DNA of 64,000 bases from Erythrobacter sp. KY5 (GTDB taxonomy: Bacteria; Pseudomonadota; Alphaproteobacteria; Sphingomonadales; Sphingomonadaceae): the NCBI RefSeq assembly GCF_003264115.1, contig NZ_CP021912.1:2773001-2837000 (forward strand), in the 5' to 3' direction. Position 1 is the first letter of the stretch. Every line of letters starts with the position of its first letter. Both the position numbers and the translations under genes were made by a program. This document shows positions 7,961 to 18,447 of the stretch, piece by piece. The notes under the pieces were generated by a model that was given only the letters and a program-made list of their open reading frames with translations, was not told the origin of the DNA and did not search any database.

Positions 7961-10900
7961 TTGGATTGCCTTCTACTTGGACATTGCCGCTTGCACCCTG
8001 ACCATAGAGCGAGCTGTCGCCGCCCGATGCGACCGGATCCTCGATGTCCGATTCCTCTTCAAGCTCTTCGGATTCCACGAGGCCCGGGAAGTCGATGCCG
8101 AACTCGTCATTGCTTTCCTGCTCGGTCGCAACGATGGGCTGAGCGGCCTGGATCGGTGCTGCAATAACCGCCGGGTTGTTGATCGGAGGCGCTTCCTCGA
8201 TCGGAGGCGGCGGGGGCGGAGGCGGTGGCGGCGGCGGTGGCGGTGGCGGCGGTGTTTCGCCTCCAGCGCACCCATTCAGGATGCTGCAATTGTTGAACAT
8301 CGCCGCCTCGGCAAAGCGCGAAGCCAGGGTTGCCGGATCGCCGAAGTTTACCTCGTCATAAAAGGCATTGCCGGTGATCCTGCCACCATCGCTGGTGACG
8401 CGGCTTCCGTATGCGAACACATTGATCGGATCGCCGGTACCAGGCCCGGAGACGCTGTCAGCGCCTCTGACCTCGAAGAAGAAGAACGGCGTGCGATCGC
8501 CGAAGCTTGTTTCACCACTGCCCTGGAAAGGATCGTTGATGTTGTCTCCGGCAAAGTTCGCGAAGACCGAAACCGATGCGGTGTAATCACCGGGCGGGAC
8601 AGTCTGTTCAAGAAGCGTATCGAAACGCGAACCCGTGACCGGATCGGCAGGCACGCCTTCACCATCATCGTTCTGGCCGATGAGGTCTCCATTGGGTCCG
8701 AACAGCGCCAGGATAGGATCGAAGCCGCCCGAAGGCACGACGGTCCCATCACCAGCCGTACCACCAGCATAGCTGAAGGTGCGAAGAGTGATGTTGGACG
8801 AATCTGCGGTGGTGAACTCAAAGAACAGAACTTCGTCAGGCGTGCTTAGCGTGCCTGAGAAGGTAAACACCTCCTGCCCACTCAGCGTAATGGTCGTGGT
8901 CATCTGACCGATCAGAAGCCCGCCATCACCCACCAGGATACCGCCCGGCGCCTCGTTGGTGCCGGTGTTCTGGATGAGAATGTTCTCGCCAGCGACGACT
9001 GCCACCGAATTGGCTCGGATGTAGCCGTCTGCATCCAGCGTACCGTCATTGCTGTTCAGCGCTTCGGCAAGCCCGGCAAACTGCGGATCCTCGGCAATCT
9101 GGGCTGCGAGGTCAGCAACTGCCGCCACGATGGTCTGCGATGACAGACTGAGCGATCCGGCTAGGTTCCCATCGGGACCGGTGATGCTGATGCCACCGGT
9201 TGGAATGATCACCTCAAGCGCCCTGCCAGCATTGATCCGCAACCGATCGGTTGCAGCCGCGCTGATCATCTGGACCTGGCCAACAACGCGAATGGCGCCG
9301 GGCGTCGTGATTGACAGGCTCGTTACGCCTTCGTCTAGCGAGCCGAAGACGGTGAGGTCACCAATCAGAAGGTCGGGCAAGGAACCGCTCTGCGCGGTTA
9401 CCACCGGCGCGGTAAAGGATGCCGTACCCGCCTCGATCCGCGCGGCCTCCGCCTGGCTCAGCGTATAGCCGAATGGGGTCGATGGATCAGGTGAAGGAAG
9501 TTCGCCGACAAGCGCCGGTGCATCCTGATTGGTCGATACAAGGTTGAAGCTGGTTCCGCCTATCCGCGCACCTTCGTTGATCTCGATATCGTTCGAAGAC
9601 AGCAGGACCGAACGACCACCGAAGCCGATGAAATCGTCATTGTCGCCGAAGAAGCTGAGCGTGCCCTGCGTGAAAATGTCGATATCGGCATTTGGCTCTG
9701 ATACGCTCGGTCCACCGATGATGCTCGAATTGCCAGTCGTGACGCTGAAGCTGTCGAGAACGTCAATGAAGAGACTCTCGCTTATCAGGATGCTTCCGCC
9801 AGTCGCGACAATCGAGGACTGACCGCCTTCGCCCTGAGCGACGTCTCCCAGAGCAGTACCTGAAAGATTCTGGACTGATAGCTGCCCGTTCAAAACCCGA
9901 ATTCGGAATTCGCCGGGCTCGTTGAACGGCTCGTCAGGTGCGATGAATGAGCCACCCGATGCATCCGCAGCGATGGTCAGTTCGCCGATATTGACGTTCG
10001 ATGAGCCCGAGAACTCAGGCGAACCCACTGTGAATTCGATCTCTCCGCCCTCTGCCAGTCCGCCAACGGAAGACTGTGCGCTTGCGGAGAGTTCAAGCGA
10101 GCTAAGTACGGCGTTGGTCGAGCCGAAGAACTCAGCGTCAGCCGACCCTTCGCCTACGTTCCCGCCCACGATTGCTTCGTTGGGCTGACCTGTGACCGGA
10201 TCAATCGGGGCAACACCGGTCGAATCGGCTGTTATGCTGACAGTGCCCCCGGACAGGTCTGTATTGATAGCAGTCAGCCTCGAGCTACCGCTGGCAGCGC
10301 GGCCAATTTCCTCGGCGCCAACCCCGCCCGCCCCGTTCGTGCTTAGTTCGAAAGATGCACCAAGGCCAACGGTAGAATTTGTAAAGGTCGCGCTGGCTCT
10401 GCCACCCTCGCCCTCACCGCCGACAATGCCGCGCCCGCCGGTGCCGGTTGCGCTAACTGAGCTGTCACCGGTGAAATTTGCCTGCGAGCCAGAAAGCGAA
10501 ATGTCGATCTGACCACCCGATGCATTACCGCCGTCTGCGGTCGGATCAGTGTCATCGTCGCCGCTGTCACCGCCGACGGCATTGGCGGAGAACATCAGCC
10601 CTGCAACGTTGAGGATCGAGTCGATCATGCTGAAGTCAATCGTCCCGGCCACAGCGTTACCGGGATTTCCGGCGCCGCCGGTGGCGTTTGCGCTCATCAC
10701 CAGCAAGCCAGCTTGCGTCGTGGAGCTAGCGATTGAAACATTAGACCCGGAAAGAGTTAAACCGACGCTCCCTCCGGCCGCATCTCCGCCGAATACGCCA
10801 GACCCACCGGTCGCATTTGCGGAAAAGCTGTTGAACGTACCAGGAATGGTGATCGGCGTTTGCTGACCAGTCGGATCAAAGTCGAAGCCGGTTGTGTCAG

Positions 10901-13900
10901 GTTGGGTTGCCAATTGCAGATCAGACCCACTGATGTCGGCCGTTATCGTACCGCCCGTAGCTGATCCGCCTTGGCCAATCATTGCATCGGACGCAGATCC
11001 GCCGATAGCATCAGCGTTGACCAGGATCGCGCCGCGGCCGGTAATGTCTGTGCCTGAGATAGCTACAGTTACGTTTGCGCCGATCGCATCGCCACCTGCC
11101 TCAATTCCCTCACCGCCAATTGTTGGGCCAGAGATGAGGAGCTCGGCAATGCCGTCAGAGTTAGCAATGAAGTTGATGACACTGTCCGTGATCTCGACCG
11201 TAGCCTCACCCCCGGTCGCATCACCGCCGGTCGAGCCCGTTCCGCCAGCGTTTTGAACTGGCATAACGTTGCGACCAACAAAATTGACCGTTGCGTTATC
11301 GACGAGAAGTGAAGCGCTTCCTCCCGAAGCGTTTCCGCCAGTCCCTGAGCCGAAACCGCCACCGCCTTGACCGCCGCTCGTCCCTGCGAACAGCTCGATG
11401 GTGAGTTCGCCGCCGTTAGTGACACTGATGTTGCGATCGCCGCCGACCGCATCACCACCTGAGACGTTGAAGCCGTTGTCGAAGAACTGGCCTCCAGAGC
11501 TGAATACAGACAGAAAAACCCGTCCGGCATCCACCGTGCCGCCTTCCACTTCGATCAAGCCCAGTCCGCCGAAACCGGCGCCGCTTGTCCCGCCATCGAC
11601 TCTCGCTTCGCCACCGAACCCGCGTGCCGTGATCGCATTGCCGAATGGCGCTGCAGGGTCTGATGAGAGAGTGATCGAACCACCGCTGGCGGCAGAAAGA
11701 ATTGCTTCGCCGCCCGTTCCTGAACCGCCAATTCCGGTTCCACCAGTCGCGATACCGCCTTGGCCATTCGCTCCGAGGATCGAACTTGCAGAGCTTCCGC
11801 CCATATTCATATTTGCATTCAGGACGGTGACCTGGCTGCCTGCATCGGTGCTAATCAACTCGGCAAGCCCGCCGATACCTGCACCACCCGCTGTGGATAC
11901 GCCGGAACCGCCTGTGCCGTTGGCAGCGACCAGAAGGCTGCCGATCGAAATAGTTCCCCCTGCCTGAGCCTGTACGAACGCTCTCCCGCCAGTTCCGACA
12001 CCGCCGGCAAAGTTCACACTGCCATCCCCACCGAAGCCGTCTGCGACTACGCGGGCATTGCCTACGATGTTGCCGGTCCCCGCTGAAGCGGTGAACACCG
12101 CAAGATCAGCAACTCCGCCCGTACCATCGCCGCCATCACCGTTCGCTGATGATCCGCCGATGCCGCTGGAGTCGAGTAATACATCTCCGGTGACCGTGGT
12201 GGCCCCGCCCTGGAAACCCATGAAGCTTTGACCGCCTAGACCGGCGCCACCTACTCCGTTTTCGCTAAAGCCACCTTGCCCGATTGCGAGCGCCGTCAGG
12301 CTTGCGATGTTGATTGTGCCGCCGTCGGTGGTGTTGGTGAATACGCCGACACGCTCACCGCCAGTGCCGTCACCTCCGACCGCGCCGTCGCCCCCGGTTC
12401 CGTCGCCCGACGCGAACACGTCGGTCGCGGTAAAGCTGCCACCTTGCGTGGACGCGAGCGCGCGATTGCCGGTCCCGTCGCCACCATTGCCTCGGGGATC
12501 GGTTGTCGAACCGCCGAAGCCACCTGCGCCGCCAAGTCCGATGGCAGTGACGGTTACGGTGCCGAGTTGGATTGAGCCGTTTCCGACCAGCGGCGACGGA
12601 GCAAGGAAAGAGACTGTGCCAACATTGGCATCGCCGCCCAGCCCGTCACCACCAGCGCCGCCAGCCTGGTCAGGACCTCCATTGCCCCCGGCACCACCGA
12701 TACCATCGGCACTAACCGTAGATGCTCCCGAAATAGTGACGAAGCCATTGTCGCTTCCGGCCGCAATGCGGGCAAAGCTCACCTCGTTGTCATCGCCAGC
12801 CAAGACAAAGTCGAAGTTTCCGCCAAAGCCATCACCGCCGCGACCGGCTGCGATGGTGTTACCATCGCCATTACCGCCGATACCGCCAAAACCGTTCGAA
12901 AACGCGCCTGCCTCGCCGCCGATTGTCAGGCGTGCAGCTAGCGTTTCTGAGCCGATCGCCGCGATGTTTGCCTGGCCAGCCTGGCCGTCACCGCCGCGTC
13001 CACCTGCTCCTATTGCAGCACCACCGCGTGCGTCTGAATTGACGAAGAGATTTCCACCGACAGTTGCCTCGGCCCCGCCCTCAACGATGAACGCGGCCAT
13101 GCCAGCGAACGCATCGCCGCCGTCGAAGCCGACGCCGCCCATGGCAAAGGCAAGCGTGTCATAGTCACCGGTCAGTTCAAAGACCGCACCGTTCTCCAGC
13201 AGCGTAACGGATTCGCCAGCAATGCCGGTGCCGCCTTTACCGGTGCCATTGTTCACGCCGCCATTGCCGTCGGCCTGCATGTTGATGTTGCCGTCAATAA
13301 GGACAGTGCTGAGGCCCTGAATCTCGATCCGGGAATCGCCGCCCTCGGCTACGGCGCCAAGAGTGCTTGACACACCAGCCCCGGAAAAGCCGGTCGAATC
13401 CAGCCTGACATTACCGTTGATGGTGAGCAGGTTACCTTCGTCGCTCAGGCCTTCGCCATCGACGCGGATATCCGCATTTCCGCCATTGCCAGATCCGCCC
13501 TCGCCAGTTGTGCTGCTGCCGCCGAAGCCAAAGCCTTGAAGCAGGACGTCGCCATTGATGGTCACATCGGCAACATTGGACAATTCGATCGTAGCGCCGC
13601 CGCCGCTGCCAAGGCCAGACGCGGCAACACCGGTGCCTCCTCGAGCGTCTGAGAGCGCTGTCAGTGAGGCAATGGTCGCCGATCCGCCGGAGCTGACTGA
13701 CAACACTGAATCGCCACCCAAGGCTTCTCCGCCGTTATTGCCGACACCGCCGTCGGCGCCAGAAACAAGCAAGACGTCGTCGGCAACCGCGCTGCCCGCA
13801 CGTGAACTGAACACGGCGGCGCCGCCTTCAGCATTACCGCCATTGCCATTCAAAAATCCGGGCGATTGGGGAGCCCCGATGCCGCCATTTCCACCTCGAG

Positions 13901-16463
13901 CAGACGCGTCGACTTCCATAAGACCGAAATTGGCTGAGCCGAGACCGACCGAGCCATCTCCGAGCAGGAAGACCAGGCCAACCTGAGCAAGGCCACCATA
14001 GGCATCGCCACCGATCCCGCCATCTCGGAATTCTACGCCATCTCCGCCGTTGCCTCCGATTGCCGACGCACTGGCTCTGGAAACGCCGCCAACGGTAATA
14101 GTACCGTTATCTCCGCCCGCCAGAATGAATGCGCCGTTGTTTGGGACATTCTGCGGATCGGCCTGGTTGGGGGTTACAAATTGCCCGCCGAACCCGCGAC
14201 CGCCATTGCCAGCAGGCGCGTCGGACGACCCGTCGCCGCCATTGCCACCTTCCCCATTGGAAGTGGCCGTTGCATCGCCTGCGATGGTGAGGCTGGCTGT
14301 GCCGGTCAGGGTCCCTGTTGCTTGCAGGAAGGCGTTGCCACCCTCGCCGATACCGCCATCGCCACCGGTTTCGGTAGCGTCGCCACCAAATCCGCTGGCG
14401 TTTGCCAAGGCATTGCCCCCGACATTGATGGTTCCAACGTCGACACGCAGGCCAGCAAAGCCGCCGAAACCGTCTCCACCTTCCGACCCATCTCCGCCGA
14501 CTGCGGTCGCGAGTGCGCGGAAATCGCCTGCAACGTTGACCGTGCCGCCCTGATCCATAAACACCAGTGCGCCGCCGCCGAGCGCCTGTCCGCCAACCTC
14601 GAAACCTTCGCCAATCACAATCGCATTGGCGAGCAGGCTGAGATCGCCCTGGAAGTCGATAGTGTTGATGGCGCCGACAGCGACCCGCGCCAGTCCTGCG
14701 TCAGCTACACCGAAATCACCGGACTCGGCACCAGCGTTCACTACGGCATTGCCAGTCACTGTGATCGCGCCATCGTCCACAATGGCGATCTCAGCAAATC
14801 CGCCAAAGACGTTGGCAGGGCTGCCTGCGCGGGAAATTCCTGCCGCATCGACCAGCAGTTCTGCACCAAATGTAATCTGGCCTCCGCTCGCGACAAAGAC
14901 CTGCGCCGTGCCACCTGCTACGTCACCGCTGATATCGAGCACACCAAACAACGGATCGAATGCCAAGGCACCAAGAGTCGCATTGCCAGCGATGTTTACC
15001 GAGCCACCATTCGATGCGATTTGTGCGGTTCCCGCGCTGGCCACGCCAGCAACATTGGTTGCTCCGTCGCGCCCGGCAAAAGCGCTTGCCAACACGCTCG
15101 CGGTTCCGGCGATGTTGACGGCTCCGCCATTGAAGCCGTCGATGAAGGCATTTCCGGCAACCGCATCGAGCAGTGCCGCATCGATATCATCGCCATTTAC
15201 ACCATAGGCGCGCGTGTCGACGACAACGCTTCCGAGAATATCGAACGTAAAGCCATTATTCGACGTGAGTTCCGAGCGATTGCGGCCATACATGACCAGA
15301 TCACCGGCAATCGAGCTATCTGCAATGTTAGTTGTGATCTGAACCAGATCATTCGCAACCGCGAAAACCGAACTGGTCGCCTCAAACCCTTCCATGAAAA
15401 TGCTGCCAGAAGTCGGGGTCAGCTCGGTGTTGCCGACAAAGCTGGTATCAATTCCATTCGCAATGCTGTCGCCAGCAACGCTCCGCCCGCTTACATCATA
15501 ATTCGCCGAAAGAATGATCTCGCCATTCACGATCGCTGCGCTTGCGGCCGGATCGAAGCCGAGATTTCCGCTGAACAGCAGCGAAATCGGATCGGTCTGC
15601 GCGGCAGCGACAGCGTAGATTAGGTGGTTGTCGCCAGTTAGACCCGAGCTCGACGGACCGCCGACATTGCCGTCGAAAACGATCGCGTTCGCGACGGTGG
15701 TCCCGGTCGGGATCTGGATGTCGAACAAGCCGTTCGACACTGTAATATTTACTGCCTCGCCAGCGACGAATGCCTGGCTGCCATTGATGTTCGAGGTGCC
15801 GAACATCTGGATTTCGGCTGCGGTGACCGCGAAGTATGAGTTTTCCGCGCTTGCTGTGATTGTCGCGCCGGGATTGATCTGAATCCGTGCTGTCGTCGGC
15901 GTCCCGCCCATCTGGAGCTGGCCGCCTTGAAGAGCAAAATCGTCAAAACTGGCCAGATCGATATCGAGCGTCGTGAGAATCAGATTCCCGACGTCAAACA
16001 CGGCGTTGTCACCAATCAGCAGACCGGTCGGAGAATAGAAGGCTACCGTGCCGCCAACGCTCTGCGGGATGCCTTGTCCATCCACGAGCCGCGAAATCAC
16101 GGTCCCATCGATGACTGTGATGTTGCCATTGTCCGAAGGAAGTATTCGGTTCAACACCGCGAAATCGGATATCAGCGGATCGTTCTGAAACGTGACGTCA
16201 TTTCCGTTCGGAAGAAAGGTCAGCGCATCGCCAGTATCTGTTTGCAGCGGGGTCCAGTCGATCACCGCCGTTCGGGTGGCAATCTCGATCGTCTCGCTGT
16301 TAGAACCGGTGAATATCCTGTTTCCGGAGCCTGATACGAAGGCCTCGGTCGCTTGAATCGCCTGAGCACTTGCCACGTTGGGCGTCGCCAGCATACCCAT
16401 GGCCATAGCCGCGGAGCCGCAGCCGATCAGAAGTTTCGAGCGGTTGTGGTTCAGATGAGCCAT
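7953..16463 (-). CDS. Giant two-partner-secretion exoprotein (TpsA, filamentous haemagglutinin-like)
   Basis: 2836-residue secreted protein, probably a surface adhesin. A signal peptide (SAAMAMGMLATPNVASAQA) precedes a TPS domain to about residue 260; the stretch SPTGLLIGDNAVFDVG matches the family's NPNG...DVGG region. Residues of about 400-2250 are a Gly/Ala/Thr/Ser-rich repetitive beta-helix with many GGxG turns. A region near 2530-2700 (FDPILALFGPNGD, NDDGEG) resembles the DVUA0089-type beta domain. A run of about 17 prolines lies near 2737-2753 and an acidic tail closes the protein. The start has a GGAGA site inside the last codons of tpsB and begins one base after its stop. It should be exported through TpsB. 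Long antisense frames are a by-product of the Gly-rich codons. Confidence 0.93.
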   Translation of the reverse strand: MAHLNHNRSKLLIGCGSAAMAMGMLATPNVASAQAIQATEAFVSGSGNRIFTGSNSETIEIATRTAVIDWTPLQTDTGDALTFLPNGNDVTFQNDPLISDFAVLNRILPSDNGNITVIDGTVISRLVDGQGIPQSVGGTVAFYSPTGLLIGDNAVFDVGNLILTTLDIDLASFDDFALQGGQLQMGGTPTTARIQINPGATITASAENSYFAVTAAEIQMFGTSNINGSQAFVAGEAVNITVSNGLFDIQIPTGTTVANAIVFDGNVGGPSSSGLTGDNHLIYAVAAAQTDPISLLFSGNLGFDPAASAAIVNGEIILSANYDVSGRSVAGDSIANGIDTSFVGNTELTPTSGSIFMEGFEATSSVFAVANDLVQITTNIADSSIAGDLVMYGRNRSELTSNNGFTFDILGSVVVDTRAYGVNGDDIDAALLDAVAGNAFIDGFNGGAVNIAGTASVLASAFAGRDGATNVAGVASAGTAQIASNGGSVNIAGNATLGALAFDPLFGVLDISGDVAGGTAQVFVASGGQITFGAELLVDAAGISRAGSPANVFGGFAEIAIVDDGAITVTGNAVVNAGAESGDFGVADAGLARVAVGAINTIDFQGDLSLLANAIVIGEGFEVGGQALGGGALVFMDQGGTVNVAGDFRALATAVGGDGSEGGDGFGGFAGLRVDVGTINVGGNALANASGFGGDATETGGDGGIGEGGNAFLQATGTLTGTASLTIAGDATATSNGEGGNGGDGSSDAPAGNGGRGFGGQFVTPNQADPQNVPNNGAFILAGGDNGTITVGGVSRASASAIGGNGGDGVEFRDGGIGGDAYGGLAQVGLVFLLGDGSVGLGSANFGLMEVDASARGGNGGIGAPQSPGFLNGNGGNAEGGAAVFSSRAGSAVADDVLLVSGADGGVGNNGGEALGGDSVLSVSSGGSATIASLTALSDARGGTGVAASGLGSGGGATIELSNVADVTINGDVLLQGFGFGGSSTTGEGGSGNGGNADIRVDGEGLSDEGNLLTINGNVRLDSTGFSGAGVSSTLGAVAEGGDSRIEIQGLSTVLIDGNINMQADGNGGVNNGTGKGGTGIAGESVTLLENGAVFELTGDYDTLAFAMGGVGFDGGDAFAGMAAFIVEGGAEATVGGNLFVNSDARGGAAIGAGGRGGDGQAGQANIAAIGSETLAARLTIGGEAGAFSNGFGGIGGNGDGNTIAAGRGGDGFGGNFDFVLAGDDNEVSFARIAAGSDNGFVTISGASTVSADGIGGAGGNGGPDQAGGAGGDGLGGDANVGTVSFLAPSPLVGNGSIQLGTVTVTAIGLGGAGGFGGSTTDPRGNGGDGTGNRALASTQGGSFTATDVFASGDGTGGDGAVGGDGTGGERVGVFTNTTDGGTINIASLTALAIGQGGFSENGVGGAGLGGQSFMGFQGGATTVTGDVLLDSSGIGGSSANGDGGDGTGGVADLAVFTASAGTGNIVGNARVVADGFGGDGSVNFAGGVGTGGRAFVQAQAGGTISIGSLLVAANGTGGSGVSTAGGAGIGGLAELISTDAGSQVTVLNANMNMGGSSASSILGANGQGGIATGGTGIGGSGTGGEAILSAASGGSITLSSDPAAPFGNAITARGFGGEARVDGGTSGAGFGGLGLIEVEGGTVDAGRVFLSVFSSGGQFFDNGFNVSGGDAVGGDRNISVTNGGELTIELFAGTSGGQGGGGFGSGTGGNASGGSASLLVDNATVNFVGRNVMPVQNAGGTGSTGGDATGGEATVEITDSVINFIANSDGIAELLISGPTIGGEGIEAGGDAIGANVTVAISGTDITGRGAILVNADAIGGSASDAMIGQGGSATGGTITADISGSDLQLATQPDTTGFDFDPTGQQTPITIPGTFNSFSANATGGSGVFGGDAAGGSVGLTLSGSNVSIASSTTQAGLLVMSANATGGAGNPGNAVAGTIDFSMIDSILNVAGLMFSANAVGGDSGDDDTDPTADGGNASGGQIDISLSGSQANFTGDSSVSATGTGGRGIVGGEGEGGRASATFTNSTVGLGASFELSTNGAGGVGAEEIGRAASGSSRLTAINTDLSGGTVSITADSTGVAPIDPVTGQPNEAIVGGNVGEGSADAEFFGSTNAVLSSLELSASAQSSVGGLAEGGEIEFTVGSPEFSGSSNVNIGELTIAADASGGSFIAPDEPFNEPGEFRIRVLNGQLSVQNLSGTALGDVAQGEGGQSSIVATGGSILISESLFIDVLDSFSVTTGNSSIIGGPSVSEPNADIDIFTQGTLSFFGDNDDFIGFGGRSVLLSSNDIEINEGARIGGTSFNLVSTNQDAPALVGELPSPDPSTPFGYTLSQAEAARIEAGTASFTAPVVTAQSGSLPDLLIGDLTVFGSLDEGVTSLSITTPGAIRVVGQVQMISAAATDRLRINAGRALEVIIPTGGISITGPDGNLAGSLSLSSQTIVAAVADLAAQIAEDPQFAGLAEALNSNDGTLDADGYIRANSVAVVAGENILIQNTGTNEAPGGILVGDGGLLIGQMTTTITLSGQEVFTFSGTLSTPDEVLFFEFTTADSSNITLRTFSYAGGTAGDGTVVPSGGFDPILALFGPNGDLIGQNDDGEGVPADPVTGSRFDTLLEQTVPPGDYTASVSVFANFAGDNINDPFQGSGETSFGDRTPFFFFEVRGADSVSGPGTGDPINVFAYGSRVTSDGGRITGNAFYDEVNFGDPATLASRFAEAAMFNNCSILNGCAGGETPPPPPPPPPPPPPPPPPIEEAPPINNPAVIAAPIQAAQPIVATEQESNDEFGIDFPGLVESEELEEESDIEDPVASGGDSSLYGQGASGNVQVEGNPND
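8204..8253 (-). repeat. Poly-proline codon tract in the exoprotein
   Basis: A pure run of proline codons (GGN units on the plus strand) gives about 17 consecutive prolines between the DVUA0089-like domain and the acidic tail. Slippage in steps of three would keep the frame and only change linker length. It may act as a rigid spacer on the surface. Confidence 0.8.
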
Positions 16464-16464
16464 C

Positions 16465-18390
16465 TTAGTATCTCCACGGGAAAAGTCGGGCGGTTACGCT
16501 GAACATGAAACGGACATCGCCTCGCTGCGGCGAAAGATCAGGCCGTTCGAGCGGAACCGCGACAAAGGCGTCAGCTTGGATCTTGGAGCCCCATGCAGCG
16601 CGCACGCCGCCGCCAGCGGACCAAAGCCGATCAGGATTGAGCGGCCTGCGACTGGGATCTTCATTCCAGGCGTAAGCGACGTCTGTGAAAACGTAAGGTT
16701 GGTAAGCGATCGCTTCTGGGCCAGCGGGCGCGAGCGTGCCGTAACTGACCTGGAACGAGGCCGCGACACCGCTATCGCCCAATACCGCGCCTGGATCGTA
16801 TCCGCGACCGATTGAGAAACTGCCTGCAGCAAACTCTTCAAAGGCTGGCAGCGGGTCGTCGGAATATTGCGCGAAAGTCTCCAGCGAGAACGTCACCATC
16901 GGATCAGGACGGAATTCCAGCGCGCCGTCATATCGGAAGAGCAGCGGCTCTGGATCGGCCTCGATGCGGCTGGGCGGGATCGAGCCGCCGGTGGTGCAGG
17001 CGAGCGGGTTTGCCCGGCAATCCGGGCTCGTCTCGAACACGTCGAGACCTTTGCGAACCTCGAAGCCCCAGCGATAACGCCAGCGTGGTTCGAACGGCGA
17101 ATAGCCGTCGATGCGCTGGATGCTGCCCTCATCGGTGCGCTCGCCCGAAATCCGGGCGAAAAGCGTGCGAACCCTGTCGGTCGACAGGGCGAAATTGTTG
17201 ACGTCGACTTCCTGATTGACGAGATCGAATCCGCCCGAGGCAAAGATGCTCGACTGGCGGGAACGCATCAAAGGATACGTTGCGAAAATTCCTGCGAGGA
17301 AAGTCTCCGAATCCACATCGAAGTTCGGCAAGCCGACATCAGGATCGGTCACGCTGTAAGTAAGATTCACACCGAGCCGCAGGCCCTCTCCACCGACGGC
17401 GAAGTCGTGGCCGAATTGATAGGTCTGCTGCTCCGTAAACTCTAGTGTCGAATAGGCGGCAATAGACGTGCGATCGCCCAGCCCCGTGATGTCGTAAATC
17501 TCGCCTCGCACCAGTCCGCCAAAGCGACCGATGGCTGTCGAGCCAAAGTTTTGGACGTTTACATCGATGATCCCGCGCTGGCGCACGACAGCGATTTCAC
17601 CCAGAAGATCCCCAGGCGCACCGCCTGCCGCTGGCCTTAGCGACAGACGCACCGCGACGCCGGGCAAATCGTCAGCCAATAGCAGGTATCGCTCGGCGTC
17701 CTGCGTGTTGAAGACCGGCTGGTCTGTCAGCTTTTCGAGATAGGCAGCAACCAGCGCTTCGGAAGGCCCCGCATCGCCGCGCACGCGGACACCGGTCAGC
17801 CGACCAAACACCACACCGAAATCGGCCACCCCATCGCTGAGGTTCTGCTCAGGAATTTCGACTGTTGCGAGGTACCCCTGGGAGCGCAGGATTGAGTTGG
17901 CTTGGGCGCGAATGTCGCACAGCACCGCAAGCGGAAGCTCGCGGCCAAGATAGCCTTCATAGGCTTCCGCGAGCGAGAGGCCAGGGACCTTTTCGAGCCC
18001 CGAGAACTGAACGCCGGACAGCGTCAGCGTGATGTCTGAATACTCCTCGCGGTCGAGGACGCAGGGCGAGCGCTCAAGGTCACCGTCGATGGTCAGCGTG
18101 ACGCTGCGATCCTCACGGCGAAACTCCGGCGGCGTCAACTGGTTTCGCGGCGGCGGCGTGGTGACCGGCGGCAGTTGCGCACCGGGCGTCGTCTGAGCAA
18201 ACGCCGCGTCGGACGGAACGATTGATATCGCTGTGATCGCGAGCGCCGATACCGAACCGGCAACCCAGCGGCGCCTCGAACCGGTTCGCCCCTCAATCAC
18301 ACACGGCGAAGGATCAGTATCCGATGAAAATCGGACAAAACTCGACAATTGATCAAGTGCTGACAAACGTGCCCCCATCTCTGTCCCCAT
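16465..18390 (-). CDS. ShlB/FhaC/HecB-family outer-membrane transporter (TpsB)
   Basis: 641-residue outer-membrane partner of the adjacent exoprotein. After a long N-region and signal peptide (AGSVSALAITAISIVPSDAAFA, about residues 42-65) comes a Pro-rich linker. Two POTRA-type domains lie at about 95-260, with the fold marks GVQFSG, YLGRELPLAVLCDI and GYLATVEIPEQ. A C-terminal beta-barrel follows, with RQRGIIDVNVQNFG and the lid-loop motif SIGRGYDPG near 530, equivalent to VRGY in FhaC. TpsB proteins recognise the TPS domain of their partner in the periplasm and thread it across the outer membrane. It is first in the operon and divergent from the STAS gene. An in-frame ATG at 18378 is a possible alternative start. 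Confidence 0.92.
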   Translation of the reverse strand: MGTEMGARLSALDQLSSFVRFSSDTDPSPCVIEGRTGSRRRWVAGSVSALAITAISIVPSDAAFAQTTPGAQLPPVTTPPPRNQLTPPEFRREDRSVTLTIDGDLERSPCVLDREEYSDITLTLSGVQFSGLEKVPGLSLAEAYEGYLGRELPLAVLCDIRAQANSILRSQGYLATVEIPEQNLSDGVADFGVVFGRLTGVRVRGDAGPSEALVAAYLEKLTDQPVFNTQDAERYLLLADDLPGVAVRLSLRPAAGGAPGDLLGEIAVVRQRGIIDVNVQNFGSTAIGRFGGLVRGEIYDITGLGDRTSIAAYSTLEFTEQQTYQFGHDFAVGGEGLRLGVNLTYSVTDPDVGLPNFDVDSETFLAGIFATYPLMRSRQSSIFASGGFDLVNQEVDVNNFALSTDRVRTLFARISGERTDEGSIQRIDGYSPFEPRWRYRWGFEVRKGLDVFETSPDCRANPLACTTGGSIPPSRIEADPEPLLFRYDGALEFRPDPMVTFSLETFAQYSDDPLPAFEEFAAGSFSIGRGYDPGAVLGDSGVAASFQVSYGTLAPAGPEAIAYQPYVFTDVAYAWNEDPSRRPLNPDRLWSAGGGVRAAWGSKIQADAFVAVPLERPDLSPQRGDVRFMFSVTARLFPWRY

Positions 18391-18447
18391 GCAGCGCTCG
18401 AAAGCGCTTCGAAGCAGATATTGCGCTTCGACGAACTCGCGAAATAG

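Noticed and set aside
11000..14500. Regular short repeats that could suggest a CRISPR array
   Set aside because: They are degenerate Gly-rich coding repeats in one long frame, without identical repeats or constant spacers.
8700..15700. Many long plus-strand open frames opposite the exoprotein, including one of 480 codons (14181-15623)
   Set aside because: They are antisense shadows of Gly/Ala/Thr-rich repeat codons, have Pro/Ser-rich or scrambled composition, no ribosome sites and no domain pattern.
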